Assembly (NCBI GenBank): GCA_032718475.1
Contig: JAUCBJ010003081.1
Location: forward strand, 1 to 29,587
Reading direction: 5' to 3'
Origin: Nemertoderma westbladi
Lineage: Eukaryota > Xenacoelomorpha > Nemertodermatida > Nemertodermatidae
Length of the DNA stretch: 29,587 bases
In this document: piece by piece, positions 25,134 through 29,587 of the stretch
How positions within the stretch are numbered: the stretch's first letter is position 1
Layout of the letters: each line of letters begins with the position of its first letter
The notes under the pieces: generated by a model
What the model was told of the DNA's origin: nothing
Databases searched by the model: none
Seen by the model: only the letters and a program-made list of their open reading frames with translations
Translations under genes and position numbers: made by a program

Positions 25134-28100
25134 ATGGCGGCTACTCAGCCAGTCAACCTAGTGAAAAAACCACCCAGAATACCGGGACCAGAGCAACGCA
25201 GACGAAACAAAGAAAAATACAAACTCAGAGTCGATAAGAATATATCAAAGTGGCTCGGGAACCAACGTGATTCGTCGGGGGTTGAGGAGCTGGAAGATTG
25301 GCACGATGTGGTAGACAGGAACAGTAGACCCCCGCTCGCCCTCACTGTAACCCATATCAACCACAGCCACGACCTCCAGCGACTACGTGCCGATAGCATC
25401 ACGAGCAGCGATAATCAAACGTCGGCCGAATGGTTGGGTCTCCACGGGATCAAGGCTCTGGGATTAACCGTGGACGACCTCATAAGTAAAGGGGAGATCA
25501 CCAAAGTAGAAGACGAATATTACAATGGAGAAAAACATCAACTTCAGTTTGATCCCCGATATGTCAATAGTTTTGAAAGGAGACTGAATGAAGCAATTGG
25601 TGACATCAATAATCGTATTAACTGGTTAATGCACAGTAGTCGAAAGAGATTCGGACTTGTTAAAGGAAAGAATATTTGTTTAATCGTAGATTCATCCAAT
25701 GCAAATTTACAAGTTGGTCGTAGAAATGACTTTATACGAGGTCTACAAAGCTTGCTCAATGAACAGTTGAGCGTAAAACATAGCATCATGCTCATTGGAG
25801 CAGGAAGTACGCTGAACATATTTTATGATGGACTGAAAGAAATAACGCATTATACGTTGGAGGAATCAAAAGAATGGATAAAGTCGCTGGAAGGAAACGG
25901 CGGGAATAATCTACTCGCCGCTCTACAAATTGCTTTAGGTTTTCAAGATATTGATAATATTTGTTGCATAATGGGTTCCAGTCCAGATCAAAGTCACGAG
26001 ATTTTGTGCGGCTTTGTGCAAGAAAAGCTGATTGGACGCCAGTTGCCGATTCAAACTATTTCCTACGAATGCACCAATCACTTGACTAACTTGGCGCTCA
26101 GAAACATCGCGGAAGTTTCCGGTGGTCGGTTTCACATTTACAATTCCGCAGATATCCGACAAATACATTCCGGCTCCGACATGGTGGCCTTATTGAGCGA
26201 GATCGAGGCTGCCAAAGACGTGGAAAGAAAGATCAACGAAATGAGACAAGGAATGGTAGGCGAGGCTTTAGCAAGCGCGATGGTGGAAATATCTGAAGAA
26301 GTGCGAAAACTTCCAAGTAGTCGATTTTTGCCAAGGCCACCAAATCATACCGGTCCTCTAAAAATTAATGAAGCCAGTTTCGAGGCAAAATCTACAGCAG
26401 AGTGGTTCAAAGAACATGGATTGAGAGCAAACGGTTTAAATTTATACCAGGTTTTGGCACCTAATGCATTCAGTTACAAGGAAGGTTTCATTCCGGTAAT
26501 TGACAAGAGAGTGAAGTCGGTGAATAATGAAAGAGCGATGGTGCAGTTTAAATGGCACGATGCATCTATAAAAAACGTCCATGTTGATGCGGCAATGTTG
26601 TTTGAGTACCAAAGGCGTCTATGTGATATCGTTTCTGTTTACGAGCAAAGAATTGAATGGCTGTCATTAGGAAGTCGACGACTTTGGGGTAATGTTATGG
26701 GTCAAAGAGTTTGTCTACTCATAGACACGTGCGAACAAAATATGAAATACATCATTCATATCCAACATAGTATTCGATTATTACTGGAGCATCAATTCAG
26801 TAATAAGAACTATTTCAATATAATTGCTTTTGGCGACAAAGCAAATGCTTGGAAACCACAACCGGTTGTGGTTACTCCACAATCGCTTCAACTCGCATGG
26901 AGTTGGACATTAGGGTTGGAGTGTTCTGGTGGCAGAAACTTTCTTGAAGCATTTAAAATGGCGGCAAGTGACTGTTACGATGAGGTCTATCTATTTTCAT
27001 CAGGATTGCCAGACCACATTCCAGATGTTTGTGTTTCATTCGTGAGAGAGGTATGTGCAGGAACAGACACTAAGTTGCATACCATTCTTTACTCCATTGA
27101 TGACAGTTATGAAGATAACGGAAGGTACGGGAACCAGGCAACAATGAGAGAACAATTCAAACAATTAGCACAAGCTGGAAATGGGCGTTTCCATTGGTTC
27201 AAAGACACGGGCGTTGTTGAAAGCGACGATGTTGAAATCATCTTGAACGAAATTCGGAAAGCCGCAACGTTTTGCAAAAAAGCAGCTAGTCTGATTGAAT
27301 CTCTGCAGATAAAATCTTCTAATGTGAAAAAGTTTACAAAACCTGCAGACAAATATCCAATGGTAGCTGAGTTTAGACAACCTATTCCCATGCCACCTAG
27401 ACAAACAATTTTGTCGAGCATGAGGCAAATGATATCACAAGAGAACCTGGAGAAGGACAAGACAAAAAACATGATATCTTTGGGTCTTTTGCCACATAGT
27501 TACACGAAAACAAGAAAGCGTATTTTGAAGAAAAATGAGGTGAAAGTTAAGATGTTTTATACCAGCGAAGAGGGAAAGATGAACAGCAAGGGTGGCGTCC
27601 TTCAAGTTACCAAGAAAACAAAGCAAATACAGAATGTTGATATTTCTTCTAGATTTTCCAAATCCGGTGTCATAGCTTCCATTACCACAAGAAAATGGTT
27701 AAAGCAATATGGTCTTAGTAAGCTAGGTCTCAACTTGAACAAAAAAGCTTTGGACCAGCCTGAATGTCGACACGAAAAAATATCAATAATTTCAAAACGA
27801 AAGATACAGAAAGACAATAATTACTGTTCCGTTCTTCCAAGTATTCCAGCGAAAGGAACAGTGAAACACATTCCGATGACATTTAACGAAATTAGTAGCT
27901 TTATTACGGATATACAGCATGTTATAAAGCAGTACGTCAAACGTCTCCAGTGGCTCCTAAATGGCAGTAGAAGGGTTTTCGGAACGATTGTAGAAAGAAA
28001 AGTCGTAATAATTATTGACTCTTCGGGATCTATGGAACCCTACATTGAGAATTTGAAAAAAGATTTGTGTTCTCTAATATGGGACCAGTTGAACAAAAAT

Positions 28101-29003
28101 CAGATTTATTTCAACATATTACGATTTAGTGACACAATCGATTCTTTCGCAGATGGACTACAAGAACCGACAAAGGAAAATTGTTACAACGCCACACAAT
28201 GGGTGAATAAATGCATCGTAGCTAACGGGGGTACATGTACATTGGAGGCCCTAAAAGAAGCTCATAGCAACAACGATACAGACGGAATATACCTACTTAC
28301 TGACGGGAAACCGAACTCAAGTTGTTCTCTTGTTCTATCTGAAATCCAAAAACTTTATGCTACAAGTACAAGCAGCGTTCCGATTCATACGATATCGTTC
28401 AACTGTAATGATGAGATAGCCAACACGTTTTTAATGCAACTGTCAGCGCAGACCCACGGTCGGTACTTGCGTTACTCCGATGTCGACATGATGACGATTC
28501 AACAGTTCTCCCACGCGTTGCAGAAACCCACACTAAACGAAATGGAAGAATTAACATACCCGGATGTACAAGGCGACGATATTTCTAGGTTAATTTCTGA
28601 GATACGTTCGGCTCAAGAGTTCTGGAGTGTCGCTTACAACTGTCTGTCGTGTATATCGCCAGTGAAGGATGCGATTCCAGACGACCCCGAAAATGAGGCT
28701 CCGGTATTCGCGAATCCATTGAAAGACATTTCGGTTCGACTCGGAACTAAAGTTTGTTTCTCCGTGAAGGTGAGTGGAACGCCGAGACCGTTAGTGGTGT
28801 GGCGTCACGAGGGCTACGAAATTGTACCCGGACTCGAGCATAAAAAACTTTTCAAAAAAGGGGATAAATATTTGCTAATTATTTGTGGAGCCAATCCTGA
28901 AGATGAAGGCAAATACAGCGTCACGGCTGAAAATGCCTCGGGAATTACCATATCCGAAGCCGTGCTTTTAGTTCAAGAACAAAATTATACTCCGGAACTA
29001 TAA
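25134..29003 (+). CDS. VWA3A/VWA3B-like protein with three VWA modules and a C-terminal Ig domain, 1289 aa
   Basis: One open exon. Each of three modules has a W-L/F-x3-GL-x4-L motif (around W100, W424 and W855), a helical RL..I..RI.WL..GSRR.(F/W)G segment and a VWA domain (about 181-340, 526-690 and 957-1110). Only the third keeps a metal site: D962-S964-S966, T1034 in GGTCT, and D1057 in LLTDG. Modules 1 and 2 have DSSNA and DTCEQ and lack the other ligands. Residues 1189-1281 are an I-set Ig domain (C1208, W1223, EDEGKY motif). There is no signal peptide or membrane segment, so it is probably intracellular. Length is near that of vertebrate VWA3B. I cannot separate A from B. Molecular role is unknown; adhesion-type VWA binding is inferred from the fold. 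Confidence 0.88.
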   Translation: MAATQPVNLVKKPPRIPGPEQRRRNKEKYKLRVDKNISKWLGNQRDSSGVEELEDWHDVVDRNSRPPLALTVTHINHSHDLQRLRADSITSSDNQTSAEWLGLHGIKALGLTVDDLISKGEITKVEDEYYNGEKHQLQFDPRYVNSFERRLNEAIGDINNRINWLMHSSRKRFGLVKGKNICLIVDSSNANLQVGRRNDFIRGLQSLLNEQLSVKHSIMLIGAGSTLNIFYDGLKEITHYTLEESKEWIKSLEGNGGNNLLAALQIALGFQDIDNICCIMGSSPDQSHEILCGFVQEKLIGRQLPIQTISYECTNHLTNLALRNIAEVSGGRFHIYNSADIRQIHSGSDMVALLSEIEAAKDVERKINEMRQGMVGEALASAMVEISEEVRKLPSSRFLPRPPNHTGPLKINEASFEAKSTAEWFKEHGLRANGLNLYQVLAPNAFSYKEGFIPVIDKRVKSVNNERAMVQFKWHDASIKNVHVDAAMLFEYQRRLCDIVSVYEQRIEWLSLGSRRLWGNVMGQRVCLLIDTCEQNMKYIIHIQHSIRLLLEHQFSNKNYFNIIAFGDKANAWKPQPVVVTPQSLQLAWSWTLGLECSGGRNFLEAFKMAASDCYDEVYLFSSGLPDHIPDVCVSFVREVCAGTDTKLHTILYSIDDSYEDNGRYGNQATMREQFKQLAQAGNGRFHWFKDTGVVESDDVEIILNEIRKAATFCKKAASLIESLQIKSSNVKKFTKPADKYPMVAEFRQPIPMPPRQTILSSMRQMISQENLEKDKTKNMISLGLLPHSYTKTRKRILKKNEVKVKMFYTSEEGKMNSKGGVLQVTKKTKQIQNVDISSRFSKSGVIASITTRKWLKQYGLSKLGLNLNKKALDQPECRHEKISIISKRKIQKDNNYCSVLPSIPAKGTVKHIPMTFNEISSFITDIQHVIKQYVKRLQWLLNGSRRVFGTIVERKVVIIIDSSGSMEPYIENLKKDLCSLIWDQLNKNQIYFNILRFSDTIDSFADGLQEPTKENCYNATQWVNKCIVANGGTCTLEALKEAHSNNDTDGIYLLTDGKPNSSCSLVLSEIQKLYATSTSSVPIHTISFNCNDEIANTFLMQLSAQTHGRYLRYSDVDMMTIQQFSHALQKPTLNEMEELTYPDVQGDDISRLISEIRSAQEFWSVAYNCLSCISPVKDAIPDDPENEAPVFANPLKDISVRLGTKVCFSVKVSGTPRPLVVWRHEGYEIVPGLEHKKLFKKGDKYLLIICGANPEDEGKYSVTAENASGITISEAVLLVQEQNYTPEL

Positions 29004-29375
29004 ACGAGCAAACTCAATGTTATTATTGATAACGAATTAACTAAGTTTTATTGTCATAGATTTCCTCGTGTGTAATTCGTACCATCATTTTGTCAAATTA
29101 TTATTAAACTGTAATATAATATATTATTAATAATAATAATATTTCTACCGCACCTTTTACGTACTGTTCAAAGGCGCAATCATTGCGTTAGTTAAAATAC
29201 AATGCACATATCACCACTCAAATGAAACAGACCAAAACAAAACAATACCAATAAAATAATTGAGGCTATTACAATGTAGGTAAAGTATTAGCTATTTACA
29301 AAGCATGCAATTAAATTCAAGCATTTGCTCGTTAAATAATTAAAAATTAATAGATAAAATAATCGCCATTAACGT
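29004..29375 (+). terminator. 3' flank of the VWA3-like gene with poly(A) signal
   Basis: AT-rich sequence after TAA. A canonical AATAAA lies at 29250-29255 (CCAATAAAATAAT) and an ATTAAA at 29103. No poly-A tract follows the stop, so there is no direct sign of retroposition. No gene in this stretch. Confidence 0.55.
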
Positions 29376-29587
29376 TCATCCATAATAATGCAGTTTAAAG
29401 AGGTGTGTCTTCGCAACAGTAGTGGGCCCACGGCGGACTTGGAGTGGAAGAGAATTCCAAATAGTGGGTGCAGCTACAGCTAAAGATCGCTGACCGTAGC
29501 TCTCTAAGTTAAATCGTGGGATGAGGAGGAGACCCTGCCTGATCACTGGAGCGCAGTGGGCGTGGTGTAGAGTATGGATGCAAGAGA
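29376..29587 (-). pseudogene. Non-LTR retrotransposon C-terminal remnant cut by window edge
   Basis: Reading leftwards from 29587, one frame gives LHPYSTPRPLRSSDQ. After a one-base shift another gives GLLLIPRFNLESYGQRSLAV, then AAPTIWNSLPLQVR and AKTHLF, to a stop at 29376-29378. The RSLRSSDQ, Y/GxRAFxVAAPxLWNSLP and K.HLF sequence is the standard C-terminus of L2/CR1-related LINEs. The frameshift and truncated tail mark it as inactive. Confidence 0.82.

Noticed and set aside
27107-27472. Minus-strand 121-codon frame within the VWA3-like gene
   Set aside because: Overlaps a domain-rich plus-strand frame, with no own motifs; a shadow.

Overview
The window is genomic DNA from an invertebrate animal, AT-rich and intron-bearing, with canonical GT-AG introns and many transposable elements. 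The animal origin rests on two gene families: Smaug/SAMD4 and a VWA3A/VWA3B-like multi-VWA protein. I cannot name the species. A tRNA-derived SINE, abundant non-LTR remnants and many small TIR elements fit a marine invertebrate, but this is inference only.

Region 1 (1-12211, + strand) is the 3' part of a Smaug (SAMD4) gene. Six exons were reconstructed from splice sites and reading phase: 239-390, 967-1211, 1780-2013, 4800-4937, 8935-9659 and 10905-11039. They join into one open frame of 543 codons including the stop and carry the N-terminal Smaug similarity region, a Ser/Pro linker, the SAM RNA-binding domain and the PHAT-like region. The 5' end lies outside the window. The introns are crowded. 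Intron 3 is a pyrimidine-rich minisatellite split by a hAT-like element that itself holds two LINE tails. Intron 4 holds three copies of a tRNA-related SINE, a TA-flanked MITE, and a TIR element with an exact 8-bp target duplication whose end has been amplified into about fifteen 53-bp units. Intron 5 holds a MITE with a tetranucleotide array.

Region 2 (12212-22121) has no host gene that I can recognise. It is a nested mosaic: a hAT-like MITE, a TTAA-flanked element, a SINE with an exact 12-bp target duplication, a LINE copy interrupted by a TAA-flanked PIF/Harbinger-like MITE, an L2/CR1-like LINE tail interrupted by a foldback element, a 744-bp element with an exact 8-bp duplication and an internal palindrome, a second large palindrome, and a 21-bp satellite facing an inverted copy of itself.

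Region 3 (22122-25133) holds a possible 74-codon gene for a small tail-anchored membrane protein, a LINE remnant on the minus strand, a TAAG microsatellite and a 20-bp minisatellite ending just before the next gene.

Region 4 (25134-29003, + strand) is one uninterrupted 1289-codon coding exon for a VWA3-like protein. It has three repeated modules, of which only the third VWA domain keeps its metal site, and a C-terminal I-set Ig domain. A further LINE remnant on the minus strand runs off the right edge. The two main genes have no evident functional link. The most striking theme is transposon ends and introns turned into tandem arrays, in one case directly against the alternatively skippable SAM exon.
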